Part shown: positions 46,972-59,019 of the stretch, one piece after another
How positions within the stretch are numbered: the first letter of the stretch is position 1
How the letters are laid out: every line of letters begins with the position of its first letter
Assembly: GCF_022539505.1 (NCBI RefSeq)
Contig: NC_061510.1
Location: forward strand, 272,189,687-272,253,686
Direction: 5' to 3'
DNA from: Lolium rigidum
Lineage: Eukaryota; Streptophyta; Magnoliopsida; Poales; Poaceae
Length of the DNA stretch: 64,000 bases
Notes under the pieces: model-generated
What the model saw: the letters and a program-made list of their open reading frames with translations, nothing else
Told to the model about the DNA's origin: nothing
The model's database searches: none
Position numbers and translations under genes: made by a program

Positions 46972-47645
46972 GGATGGGGATTTGCTCTGAGAGATCAATT
47001 GGGTCGGCTGAGGGGTTCAGGTTCAGGACGCCTACCATATGTCGTTAGCGCTGCGCAAGCGGAAGCGTGTGCATGCGAGGAGGATATACGTGCAGCTACG
47101 GCCTGGGTCATGGTTGATACCCAGGTGGAAACGAATTCCCAGACTTTTGTGAAAGCCAAGAACACGACAGAGCTTGATAGGACCCCTGAAGGAATTATCT
47201 ACCGAGACCTCCACCTATACATGCAAATGCATTTCAATTCAGTTAATGTTTATTTTGAACCGAGACCTATTTACGGAGGTCTGTACACGGTTGGAGGCTA
47301 CGACGAGGGATACTTTTTGCCTACATGGGTGGTAGCATAGTCTACGGATTGAAGCCACACCCACACCTTAGGCGTTATATGATTCATCATTTCGATATGT
47401 ATTTCGCCTATTTTCTTTTTTAGTTTGACATATTTGTTATCCTAAGACTTTTGAAACGGCTGTGTGCACCCTGGTTGTGCAGAGGCTGGATGTAATTGCT
47501 TATCAAAAGTAATAAAGCATCCTTTATCGAAAAAAAAATCTGTAATAAATTAGCTCATGTTTTTGCTGATTATGGTGCGAGCCGGCAGGAACTAAAACTA
47601 CTGTGGCCGGACTCGTTACCTGTTGATGTACGTGTGTTGGTGGAG
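46972..47645 (+). pseudogene. RNase H-like domain of a LINE, split by an insertion
   Basis: The plus frame reads GWGFALRDQLGRLRGSG, AAQAEACACEEDIRAATAWV, then VDTQVETNSQTFVKA and RDLHLYMQMHFNSVNVYFEP. This is the RNase H (RVT_3) type found at the C-terminus of plant LINEs and in related host-like fragments. The conserved second Asp of the family (ETDS) is Asn here (ETNS), and the first acidic block lies upstream of what is preserved. The domain is broken at about 47,262 and resumes at 47,535 with CNKLAHVFADYGASRQELKL and ends at ..VDVRVLVEGG where the next repeat begins. No reverse transcriptase is seen upstream. It is clearly non-functional. Confidence 0.7.
47262..47532 (+). mobile_element. 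Retroposon 3' end inserted in the RNase H frame
   Basis: About 270 bp separating the two halves of the domain. Its end TGTGCAGAGGCTGGATGTAA, CCTTTATCG and nine A matches in style the minus-strand terminus at 1266-1340. It is therefore a 5'-truncated copy of the same kind of non-LTR retroposon. The TSD is unclear. Confidence 0.6.
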
Positions 47646-50600
47646 GGCGGCCCTAGCTGGCGCTCGCGCGCCAGGATTAAATCGAGCGATCGGTTTCGGA
47701 CAACCCAATTTGGGAATAAAACCGCGTTTCCCTTTCGTGGTAATTGTGGACCACACAGGTTACGTGCCTTAATTGATTTGCCTTCTTCCGCAATTCCCTT
47801 TCCGCTCGTGACATAAGTTGGGTTGTCGTACGTCATTTTGCTTGCTGCACGTGGGCAATTCCCTTTACGTGTTCACGTAGTAATATATTAACTATTCCCT
47901 TATTCTCTTTTTGGGCTAGTGAAATTTTAGGGTTAAAAAAAGGGAGGGGAGCAGCATAATCCACTTGCAAATGAAATGAACTACGACTTGCAACATGACA
48001 ATTCCCTTCTTCCGCAATTCCCTTCTTGGTAACATAATAACGTAGGTGTTGGTTAAGCTTCCATATACATGTTGATAAAGACTGAATGGGAGTGTTGGTA
48101 ACATATGGACTAAGGTGTTGATGAAGAGTGCATGGGAGGGTTGATAAGTAGGTTCCCTTGTTACCTTAAAAAACAAAAAGGACGAAATTTCATATAGAAA
48201 AATAATGGAAATGTGTAGGTAACACATGGACTTATGTGTTGATGAAGAGTGAATGTGTGGGTTGATAATTATTGTTTCCCTTGTTCCCTTAAAAAATAAA
48301 AAGAACCACCTTTGTCTACACACAAAAAGAGAAATAAAAAAAGGAGGTAACAAAAGAATATATGGGTTGGTAAAACATTGTGTCATCTGTTGATGAAGAG
48401 TAAATGGGAGGGTTGATAAGTAGGTTCCCTTGTTCCCTTAAAAAAACAAAAAGTACCAAAATTTCATATAGAAAAAGAAGTAAAAAAATGTGTTGGTAAC
48501 TCATGGACTTATGTGTTGATGAAGGGTGAATGTGTGGGTTGATAATTATTGTTTCCCTTGTTCCCTTAAAAAATAAAAAGAACCACCTTTGTCTACACAC
48601 AAAAAGAGAAATACAAAAAGGAGGTAACAAAAGAATATATGGGTTGGTAAAACATTGTGTCATCTGTTGATGAAGAGTGAATGGGAGGGTTGATAAGTAG
48701 GTTCCCTTGTTCCCTTAAAAAAATAAAAAGGACCAAAATTTCATATAGAAAAAGAAGTAAAAAAATGTGTTGGTAACACATGGACTTATGTGTTGATGAA
48801 TAGTGAATGTGTGGGTTGATAATTATTGTTTCCCTTGTTCCCTTAAAAAACAAAAAGGACCACCTTCCTCTACACACAAAAAAGAGAAATAAAAGGAGGT
48901 AACAAAAGAATATATGGGTTGGTAAAACATTGAGTCACCTATTGATGAAAAGAGTGAATGGGAGGGTTGATAAGTATGTTCTCTTTTTCCCTTAAGAAAA
49001 AAAAAGGACCACCTTCCTCTTCACACAAAAAGAGAAATAAAGGAAGGAGGTAACAAAAGAATAGATGGGTTGGTAAAACATATTGATGAAGATTGAATGG
49101 GAAGGTTCATAAGTATGTTCCCTTGTTCCCTTAAAAAATAAAAAGAACCACCTTCCTCTACACACAAAAAAAAGAAATAAAAGGAAGGAGGTAACAAAAG
49201 AATAGATGGGTTGGTAAAACATTGAGTCACATGTTGATGAAGAGTGAATGGGAGGGTTGATAAGTAGGTTCCCTTGTTCCCTTAAAAATAAAAATGACCA
49301 CCTTCCTCTACACACAAAAAAAAGAAGGAGGTAAACAAAATAATAAATGGGTTGGTAAAACATTGAGTCACATGTTGATGAAGAGTGAATGGGAGGGTTG
49401 ATAAGTATGTTCCCTTGTTCCCTTAAAAAACAAAAAGGACCACCTTCCTCTTCACACAAAAAAAAATAAAGGAAGGAGCTAACAAAAGAATAGATGGGTT
49501 GGTAAAACGTTGAGTCACATGTTGATGAAGAGTGAATGGGAGGGTTCATAAGTATGTTCCCTTGTTCCCTCAAAAAAAGAAAAAGGACCACCTTTGTCTA
49601 AACAAAAAGAGAAATAAAACAAGGAGGTAACAAAAAGAATTGATGAGTTGGTAAAAACATTGAGTCATCTATTGATGAAGAGTGTATGGGAGGGTTGGTA
49701 AGTAGGCTCGCTTGTTCCCTTAAAAAATAAAAAGGACCAAAAATTACATATAGAAAAAGGAAATAAAAAATGGGTCGGTAACACATGGACTTATGTGTTG
49801 ATGAATAGTGAATATGAGGGTTGATAATTATTGTTTCCCTTGTTCCCTTAAAAAACGAAAAGAACCACCTTCCTCTACACACAAAAAAAAGAGAAGGAGG
49901 TAACAAAAGAATAGATGGGTTGGTAAAACATTGAGTCACATGTTGATGAAGAGTGAATGGGAGGGTTGATAAGTAGGTTCCCTTGTTCCCTTAAAAATAA
50001 AAAGGACCACCTTCCTCTACACACAAAAAAAAAGAGGTAACAAAAGAATAAATGGGTTGGTAAAACATTGAGTGACATGTTGATGAAGAGTGAATCGGAG
50101 GGTTGATAAGTATGTTCCCTTGTTCCCTTAAAAAAAGGACCACCTTCCTCTTCACACAAAAAAAGAAAAATAAAGGAAGGAGCTAACAAAAGAATAGATG
50201 GGTTGGTAAAACATTGAGTCACATGTTGATGAAGAGTGAATGGGAGGGTTGATAAGTAGGTTCCCTTGTTCCCTCAAAAAAAGAAAAAGGACCACCTTTG
50301 TGTACACACAAAAAAAATAAAAGAAGGAGGTAACAAAAGAATATATGGGTTGGTAAAACATTGAGTCACCTGTTGATGAAGAGTGAATGGGAGGGTTGAT
50401 AAGTAGGTTGCCTTGTTCCCTTAAAAAAAGAAAAAGGACCACCTTTGTCTACACAAAAAGAGAAATAAAAGAAGGAGGTAACAAAAAGAGTTGATGAGTT
50501 GGTAAAACATTGGGTCATCTATTGATGAAAAGAGTGCATGGGATGGTTGGTAAGTAGGCTCGCTTGTTCCCTTAAAAAATAAAAACGACCAAAATTTCAT

Positions 50601-53600
50601 ATAGAAAAAGGAAATAAAAAATGGGCCGGTAACACATGGACTTATGTGTTGATGAATAGTGAATATGTGGGTTGATAATTATTGTTTCTCTTGTTCCCTT
50701 AAAAAACAAAAAGGACCACCTTTGTCTACACCAAAAAAAGAAAATAAAAATAAGGAGGTAAGAAAAGAGTAGATGGGTTGGTAAAATACTGATTCACCTG
50801 TTGATGAAGAGTGCATGAGAGGGTTGATAAATAGGTTCCCTTGTTCCCTTAAAAATAAAAAGAATTACCTTTGTCTACACAGAAAAAGAAAAAAGAAGGG
50901 GGTAACAAAAGAATATATGGGTTGGTAAAACATTGCGTCACCCCTGTTGATGAAGAGTGAATGGGAGGGTTGATAAGTAGGTTCCCTTGTTGCCTTAAAA
51001 AAAGAAAAAGGACCAAAATTTCATATAGAAACAGAAATAAAAAATTTGTGTTGGTAACACATGGACTTATATGTTGATGAATAGTGAATGTGTGGGTTGA
51101 TAACTATTGTTTCCCTTGTTCCCTAAAAAAACAAAAAGGGACCACCTTTGTGTACACAAAAAAAGAGAAATAAAAAGAAGGAGGTAACAAAAGAATATAT
51201 GGGTTGGTAAAACATTGAGTCACCTATTGATGAAAAGAGTGAATGGGAGGGTTGATAAGTATGTTCCCTTGTTCCCTTAAGAAAACAAAAAGGACCACCT
51301 TCCTCTTCACACAAAAAGAGAAATAAAGGAAGGAGGTAACAAAAGAATAGATGGGTTGGTAAAACATTGAGTCACATGTTGATGAATAGTGAATGTGTGG
51401 GTTGATAATTATTGTTTCCCTTGTTCCCTTAAAAAACAAAAAGGACCAGCTTCCTCTTCACACAAAAAAGAAAATAAAGGAAGGAGCTAACAAAAGAATA
51501 GATGGGTTGGTAAAACATTGAGTCACATGTTGATGAAGAGTGAATGGGAGGGTTGATAAGTAGGTTCCCTTGTTCCCTAAAAAACAAAAAAGGACCACCT
51601 TTGTGTACACAAAAAAAGAGAAATAAAGGAAGGAGGTAACAAATGAATAGATGGGTTGGTAAAACATTGAGTCACCTGTTGATGAAAAGAGTGAATGGGA
51701 GGGTTGATAAGTCGGTTCCCTTGTTCCCTTAAGAAAACAAAAAGGACCACCTTCCTCTTCACACAAAAAGATAAATAAAGGAAGGAGGTAACAAAAGAAT
51801 AGATGGGTTGGTAAGACATTGACTCACATGTTGATGAAGAGTGAATAGGAGGGTTGATAAGTATGTTCCGTTGTTCCCTTAAAAAAAGAAAAAGGACCAC
51901 CTTTGTCTACACAAAAGAGAGAAAATAAAAGAAGGAGGTAACAAAACATAGTTGATGAAGAGTGCATGGGAGGGTTGGTAAGTAGGCTCGCTTGTTCCCT
52001 TAAAAAAATAAAAAGGACCAAAAATTTCATATAGAAAAAGGAAATAAAAAATGAGTCGGTAACACATGGACTTATGTGTTGATGAATAGTGAATATGTGA
52101 GTTGATAATTATTGTTTCCCTTGTTCCCTTAGAAAACAAAAAGGACCACCTTTGTCTACACCAAAGAAGAAATAAAAAGAAGGAGGTAAGAAAAGAGTAG
52201 ATGGGTTGGTAAAACATTGAGTCACCTGTTGATGAAGAGAGCATGGGAGGGTTGATAAGTAGGTTCCCTTGTTCCCTTAAAAAATAAAAAGAACCACCTT
52301 AGTCTACACAGAAAAAGAAAAAAAAAAGAAGGAGGTAACAAAAGAATATATGGGTTGGTAAAAACATTGCGTCACCTGTTGATTAAGAGTGGATAGGAGG
52401 GTTGATAAGTAGGTTCCCTTGTTGCCTTAAAAAAAGAAAAAGGACCGAAATTTCATATAGAAACAGAAATAAAAAAATGGGTCGGTAACACATGGACTTA
52501 TGTGTTGATGAAGAGTTCATGGGATGGTTGATAAGTATATTCGCTTGTTCCCTTAAAAAACGAAAAGAACCACCTTCCTCTACACACAAAAAAGAAATAA
52601 AAGAAGGAGGTAACAAAAGAATAGATGGGTTGGTAAAACATTGAGTCGCCTGTTGATGAAGAGTGCATGGCAGGGTTGATAAGTAGGTTCCCTTGTTCCC
52701 TTAAAAAACGAAAAGAACCACCTTCCTCTACACACAAAAAAAAGGAAGGAGGTAAAAAAAGAATAGATGGGTTGGTAAAACATTGAGTCACCTGTTGATG
52801 AAGATTGAATGGGAGGGTTGATAAGTATGTTCCCTTGTTCCCTTGAGAAAACAAAAAGGACCACCTTTGTCTACACACAAAAAAGAAATAAAAAGAAGGA
52901 GGTAACAAAAGAATATATGGGTTGATAAAACATTGAGTCACCTGTTGATGAAGAGTGAATAGGAGGGTTGATAAGTAGGTTCCCTCGTGCCCTTAAAAAA
53001 CAAAAAGAACCAAATTTCATATAGAAAAAAGAATGGAAATGGGTCGGTAACACATGGACTTATGTGTCGATAAAAATTCAATGTGTGGGTTGACAATTAT
53101 TTTTTCCCTTGTTCGCTGAAAAAACAAATAGGACCACCTTTCTCTACACAATAAAAGAAATAAAAGAAGAAGGTAACAAAATAGTAGATGGATTGGTAAA
53201 ACATTGAGTCACCTGTTGATGAAGAGTGAATGGTAAGGTTGATAAGAAGATTCCCTTGTTCCCTTAAAACAACAAAAAAGACCACCTTTCTCTACACAAA
53301 AAAGAGAAATAAAACAAGGAGGTAACAAAAAGAGTAGATGGGTTGGTAAAACATTGAGTCACCTGTTAATGAAGACTGAATGGGCTAGTTGATAAGTAGG
53401 GTCCCTTGTTCACTTAAGAAAACAAAAAGGACCAAATTTCATATACAAAAAGAATGGAAATGGGTCGGTAACACGTGGACTTATGCCTTGATCAATAGTG
53501 AATATGTGGGTTGATAATTATTGTTTCCCCCTGTTCCCTTAAAAAACAAAAAGGACCACCTTTCTCTACACAAAAAAAGAAATAAGGAAGGAGGTAACAA

Positions 53601-54255
53601 AAGAGTAGAACGGTTTGTAAAAACATTGAATCACCTGTTGATGAAGAGTGCATGTGATGGTTGGTTAGTAGGTTCCCTTATTCCCTTAATAAAACAAAAA
53701 AGACAAAAATTCATATACAAAAAAAGGTGGAGCTAAAAAGAATAGAAATGGGATGGTAACACATGGAATTTTGTGTTGATGAATAGTGAATGTGTGGGTT
53801 GATAATCATTGTTTCCCTTATACCCTTAAGAAACAAAAAAGACCCACCTAGTTCTACAAAAAGAAAAAGAAAAAAGAAGGAGGTAACAATAAGATGAGAT
53901 GGGTTGGTAAAACATTGAGTCAACTGTTGATGAAGAGTGCATGGGAGGGTTGATTACTAGGTTCCCCCTATTCACGTAAGAAACAAAAAAGAAACCAAAA
54001 AGTTCATATATAAGAAAAATAGATGGAGCTAAAAATAATGGAAATGGGTCGGTAACACGTGGACTCATGTGTTGATGAATACTGAATGTGTGGGTAGATA
54101 ATTATTGTTTCCCTTGGTCCCTTAAAAAACAAAAAGGACCACCTTTTGTCTACACAAAAAAAGAGAAATAAAAAGAAGGAGGTAACAAAAAAGTAGATGG
54201 GTTGGTAAAACATTAAGTCAATTGTTGATAAAAAGTACATGTGAGGGTTGGTACA
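47645..54255. repeat. Leader plus ~145 bp tandem array, copy 2
   Basis: The leader (47645-48037) is a close match to 30543-30935 at a constant offset of 17,102, for example both have AAATCGAGCGATCGGTTTCG. The array then runs about 6.2 kb, some 40 or more units. As in copy 1 it starts with A/B dimers (TTCATATAGAAAAAGAAG; ACACATGGACTTATGTG) and passes into B-type monomers. Dimers reappear from 49.7 kb, and units diverge more toward 53-54.2 kb. It lies in the same orientation as copy 1 and ends about 300 bp from the stop codon of the exonuclease gene. Minus-strand open frames up to 199 codons are repeat artefacts. Confidence 0.92.
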
Positions 54256-54557
54256 TATTTGTTGATCATGTTTTCGTGATGAAGAGTAACATCTCAGATA
54301 CATACATAAAAACACAGTATGAACACGGGTATTATTTCGTTTAAGATTTGTTCAGGTGTAGAGACAGGCTTTGCATTTGTAACAAGGATCACACGCCAAA
54401 CATAGTAGCCTTTATTCAGCTACACACTCACACACTTGAATTTTCGACGTACACACAGCAAATTTCTTGAAGATTTTTTCAGGTGCAAAACACACACTTT
54501 GCATTTTAGACAAGTAGTTCAACCCATTTACAAAAGCCTAGTATGAACATACACACT

Positions 54558-55693
54558 TCACGGAGCATAGAACACGGGTGTGTCGGCGGGGGCATCATCA
54601 CTCCAATCTATCTTTGACTTCTTGTCCTCTGGCCAATCGTCCCACCGGCCCGCAAGATAATGAGGAGGGCTTGTTTCATAATACGTGGGAAATTTCCAGG
54701 ACGCGGCACTCCAATATTCATGCCCATCAGTCATGCGAGTGTGTGTCCACCCTTCATCCCCACTTGGTCGCTTCGTGCCAACCAATACTTTTACTTTGGA
54801 GATGCTCGATGAAGAAGCCTCTGTGCCACCCGTTGAACTGGGTTGCAATGCTGTTGGTGTTGCTTGCGGAGGTAGCAGGTGCCGCTGTCCATAGTTGCAG
54901 GCAAGAATTGTACGATACAGTTGATACGCAACATAACCATCTCTGGCTGCATACTCAATATTAATATCATCAAGCGGACTCTTCTCCCGGAACTTGTGCT
55001 GAATAGATGGGAACTTCTTCTTCATTACTTTGTAGCTACTCGTGTATGAGGCTGGCTGCCATGTCGGCCATACCGGTCTGTCACGATCGAGCTTGAACAA
55101 GTCTTGAAGATCAATGTGGCACTCAGTTGGTATCTCAATATTCCAACTTTGCTTGATTGCTATTTTGTCATTCCTTATGTCAACACTAGCAAAATGTACG
55201 CCGCTGCGTAAGAAATCCATAAGTTTCGGACACCACTTCAGGCTACTGCAAAAACATAAAAACAGAAGGATATAAGATATGAAAAAATCTGCTATCAACA
55301 CTGATTAAAACACACAACAAAAATAAAATGGAAGTTGAAAATATCATACCTAGACCATTGGTATACCAATACATGATTGTTCATCGACAGTTGAACAACC
55401 GCAATACGATAGTCATCTTTATATTCTGGGTCACAATACTCAAAGTCAAGGCCCACGAACTTGTCTTTCTCCTTGATAAGCCATTGCTCGTACATGTCGA
55501 TAATCTCGGCTGCTTTATGGGTGTCATCAGTATAGACAACCTCAATCTCAGCCGTGTGTGCAAACATCTTACGGGTTTCAGTGATGTCAGTCCTAACATA
55601 CACCTCCTCATCCGTATCACTGATTTGATTGCTAACCTCTTCTTCCTGATCCTTGTCACTGCTGGGATTGCTAAACTTGCCTTCCTCATCCAT
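54558..55693 (-). CDS. DEDDy 3'-5' exonuclease domain protein (WRN-exonuclease type)
   Basis: Two coding exons, 55693-55350 and 55245-54558, joined by a GT-AG intron (AG|GTATGA .. TTTGCAG|T), give 343 residues. The N-terminal 75 residues are acidic. The exonuclease fold follows: Exo I FVGLDFEY with D83 and E85, Exo II VDIRNDK with D141, and Exo III YAARDGYVAYQLY with Y213 and D217. All four acidic residues and the Tyr of the DEDDy class are present, so the enzyme should be catalytically competent on nucleic acid 3' ends. The C-terminus is Ser/Thr-rich, then Trp-rich and acidic, without a helicase or HRDC domain. Its substrate is unknown. It lies between the ~145 bp array and the B3 gene on the same strand. 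An upstream UTR intron is likely. Confidence 0.87.
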
Positions 55694-57704
55694 TACGAGA
55701 GGGACACGAAGAGGTCACTGGAAAAAGAAAAAAGATGAGAAGGAACAGCAAAAGGGAGATAACTTGCTGCGGAGTGCCCCTGGAGAAAAAGAATATATAG
55801 GATCACATTTTGTTGGCTTGCTGCTAGGCAAAGTAATGTGTAATAAAAAACATGAACATAAAAAGATATTTACTCTGCAAAAAAAATGTCATACATAACC
55901 AAGTATAACTGTTGTTTATCTAAAAAATAACCCCAAATAACTGACGGGGAAGAACATCAAAATGATCAGATTATTAAAGAAAAAGTACCTTGGTGACTAC
56001 AATGAATGAATGTTGATAATTATCATTATATGTACTTTGCTGCTGGTAAAATAACATGGATTTGAGACCATTAGATTACCAAAAAAAAGTATTGGATTTC
56101 ATTTCTTGGCTTACCCCTAGAAATAAGAACAATGCATACTAAAAAAACATGAAGATTGCAAAGTTAAAATCTAGATAAAAGCTAATGAAAAATACATAAA
56201 AAAGAAGGATAAGTACTCACCGCCTAGAGACAGAAGCAGATCTCCCGACAAAGAAAAGATGAACAGCAACAAATCTACAGAGAGAGAAAAAACCCCTTAT
56301 GTTCGTACTTACTGTTCACCTGCAAAAATGTAAAAACACTCCGACATGAAAAAAAGTCGATTCATACTATAAAAATGGATGAGCAGAAGAGAATAGTCGA
56401 TTAGGATAAGATTCGAACAACAAGAGATGAAGAAATTACTTGAGTGGCAACTCAGATTCGACGGAAAAAGGAACAGAGAGACATAGATTAGTTCCTCCAG
56501 CAAAAAGCCCTAAGAACTTGCAAAAACGCTAGGAAAATCAACTAAAACAGGAAATGCGAAAAGAGATTAAGAAGAAAATAAAGATCGAAAAGAGATTGGA
56601 TGGGCAAAGATTTGAGATTTAACCTGCAACAACGTCCTATCCGCCTGGTCTCAACCGCCTCTCCCACTTCTCAAGCGACCAGAACTGTAAATGGGAGAAA
56701 CTGCACGCGTGGGGTCTCCGTCGGTTCGAGAAGACGCATGCTTTGTAGTGTTTGTACTGGACTGGGCCTAAAAACAAGGGACGGCCCAAAAAAGAGAGTA
56801 AGACACGCTAGACATGAAAAACAAAGTTGACAAAAAAACATTGAATAACGTATTGGTGAAAACTGAATAAGAGGGTTGATAAAAATAAGTGGGTTGATAA
56901 ATAGTCTCACCCTCAGAAAAACTCGGAAACTTGCGTCTGCCCCGCACATCTCCCTCCCTGCACGACTGCCCCCACCCATCCTCCATCCTGTCCTTCTCAC
57001 AACCGCCACCATCTCCATTCTCGCGGCCTGCAGCTCCCTTCTGTCCTCCTCGCGCTCCGGAACCCTCCCGTATCCCTTCTCTCGGCCACCACCGACTCGC
57101 CCCTACGCCCGTCGCCGCATGCCTTGCGCACACCCCCACAACCTCCTAGCCAACTCGACTCGGTGCCTTTCTCCCCTACACACCCCTCGTCCGGCCCAAC
57201 TCTGGTGAGAACCTCATAAGGCCCTGCATCAGCGAGCCCCCTCAGACGGCACTGCTTCGGCGAGCACCTCAGGCGACCAAAAATTTATTCGAACCCTGAA
57301 TTCCAAAAACACATCAAAACAAGAAAAAAAGAAATCAAATTAGAAAGCCGAATACTTTCAATCTAGGATTTTGGAAAATATTAGTACAATTCAATATCGG
57401 GGTAGGTAACAAAAACACAGAAAAAAAGGGTTGGTAACAAAAACACATTACATGGCAAAAAAGATATGTGATGAGTGATTCGTATTGGTAGATAGCAAAA
57501 ATATGTTGCAATCATAGCTTGTGATAAAAAAATGGATCACATACATACAGATCACTTGAAAAACACATAAGAAACATTGATCTCAAAACAAAGTTGAGTT
57601 ACAAAACATAGTTCAGTTACATAGAAAATGGATAACAAAGGTGTTTCAAAACGATACAAAAAGGACTTGATCGATGTTCCAACATACACAGATTCGTTAC
57701 ATAT
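55694..57704 (-). promoter_or_regulatory. Upstream region of the exonuclease gene, with satellite relics
   Basis: A-rich on plus. A UTR splice acceptor-like TTTTTGCAG|G lies at about 56,321-56,330 and a donor-like GGCG|GTGAGTAC near 56,215-56,225 (minus strand). At 56,835-56,905 is a decayed copy of the ~145 bp unit (ACATTGAATAACGTATTGG.., GAGGGTTGATAAA, GGGTTGATAAAT). Two GGTTGGTAACAAAAACACA-like pieces lie at 57,400-57,450. GC-rich frames at 56.93-57.2 kb have no recognised domain. Confidence 0.4.
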
Positions 57705-58998
57705 TCAAATAACATCGACAGTAATAACAACACCCTGCCTGCGTGTGATGATACCACCATATTGATGGAAGAGAAACATCACCACTTGACCAGCTGCTAA
57801 TCCCTTCTTTTCAGCAAACTCTCCCCATGCTTGAACACTTATTATCATCCTACCATCAGTGGAGGGATGGAACTGTCCAAGGACATCTGGTGTGTTGTCC
57901 GCTGATAGAACCACGGAACCTGATGGTTCGAGATTAAGACCCTGGACAACCATGCTTGGGATTTTCTGCACAGTACAAACAACAAAAAAGAAACAACCCT
58001 GAGTATATATAAACATGCATGTTCATATCATGATCTTGAGTACAAAAAAATTAAACATTTTAAAAAGGGACACATATAAAAAGAGACACAAATTACATAC
58101 ATACCATCAGCGAATTGTTAATGTTTGTGGCAGTGAGTTTGTGCAGAAACAATGGTCCCAAACCAATGCCTCTCCTGTTAACAATTGCTCTCCACCTACC
58201 CAAGAGATTCATAGTCCAATCAAGTGGCCTTGTCATGACAACAACACTATGTCGATCATACACTGATAACAAAGAAAATCAAAAAAAAGGAATAAATAAG
58301 TTAATGTTGTTTAAGGTCTAAGCATTTTGCATCATATGTAAAGAAATGTGCAAAAAAAGGTAAAAAAAAATCGTACAACCTTGATCTGGTTCTCCATCAC
58401 TTGAATCACTTTGATCTGGTTCTTCATCACTTGATTCACTATCAGAATCATTCAACGTACCAGATTGCACCTTACTGAACTGAGACATTGTTGCTGACTT
58501 GCAACATCCTACTTTAATTGGTGTCTCAGGGTTATTGGTCATTTGAAACTTACGGAAATCACCAGGTTTGGAATTGGACGTGATCAGAAATTCCTTCCAC
58601 CCCCAACCATAAAAACCAATTACCGACTCATTCATAGCTACATTGAAAGTGTGAGTGGTTCCAGACTCATCAGAGACAGGGATATCAGTTCTGCCAGCAC
58701 ATATCATGTTTATCTGGTTCCTAACATAGCATGGAACATTCTGCCAAAAAGTAAAAAAGTATAGTGAACAACATGCAAAACAAAAAATATGTAGAACAAA
58801 AAAAATACATTGGTGCAGTGATAAAAAGGAAATCAGCAAATAAATCTCACAAAAACAAAGTATAAAAACGAAGAATAAAAAATTAAAATGTACCATCCAA
58901 TCTTCAGAGGTAACCAATAACTCTGATATGAAAAAAGAGCAATCCCTCGTTTTGGCCCTGCATGGTCCATCTGGATTACCACATACATTGCAGACCAT
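57705..58998 (-). CDS. Protein with two B3-type DNA-binding domains
   Basis: Four coding exons, 58998-58894, 58740-58380, 58262-58105 and 57965-57705, all with GT-AG junctions and consistent phase, give 294 residues. Residues 1-20 have a Cys-rich start (CNVCGNPDGPC). The first B3-like domain spans about 20-102 (FFISELL..DWMNVPCYVRNQIN to YGWGWKEFLITSNSKPGDF). An acidic Ser/Asp/Glu linker covers 131-155. The second B3 domain covers about 192-276 (PLFLHKLT..SLMKIPSMVVQGL to AWGEFAEKKGLAAGQVVMFL), matching the B3 pattern of F-x-K-x-L, IP..., W..F and L..G..V.F. B3 proteins bind DNA in the nucleus as transcription regulators. The subfamily (REM-like) is a guess. The frame is intact. Confidence 0.8.
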
Positions 58999-59019
58999 CT
59001 TGAAAGAGCAAAGGAAAAC

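Noticed and set aside
48992..49591. 199-codon minus-strand ORF in the second array
   Set aside because: Same repeat translation; it is longer only because a few neighbouring unit lengths keep the frame.
56671..57208. ORFs on both strands in a GC-rich patch
   Set aside because: No domain, and all frames are proline/arginine-rich as expected from composition; probably a leader or promoter region.
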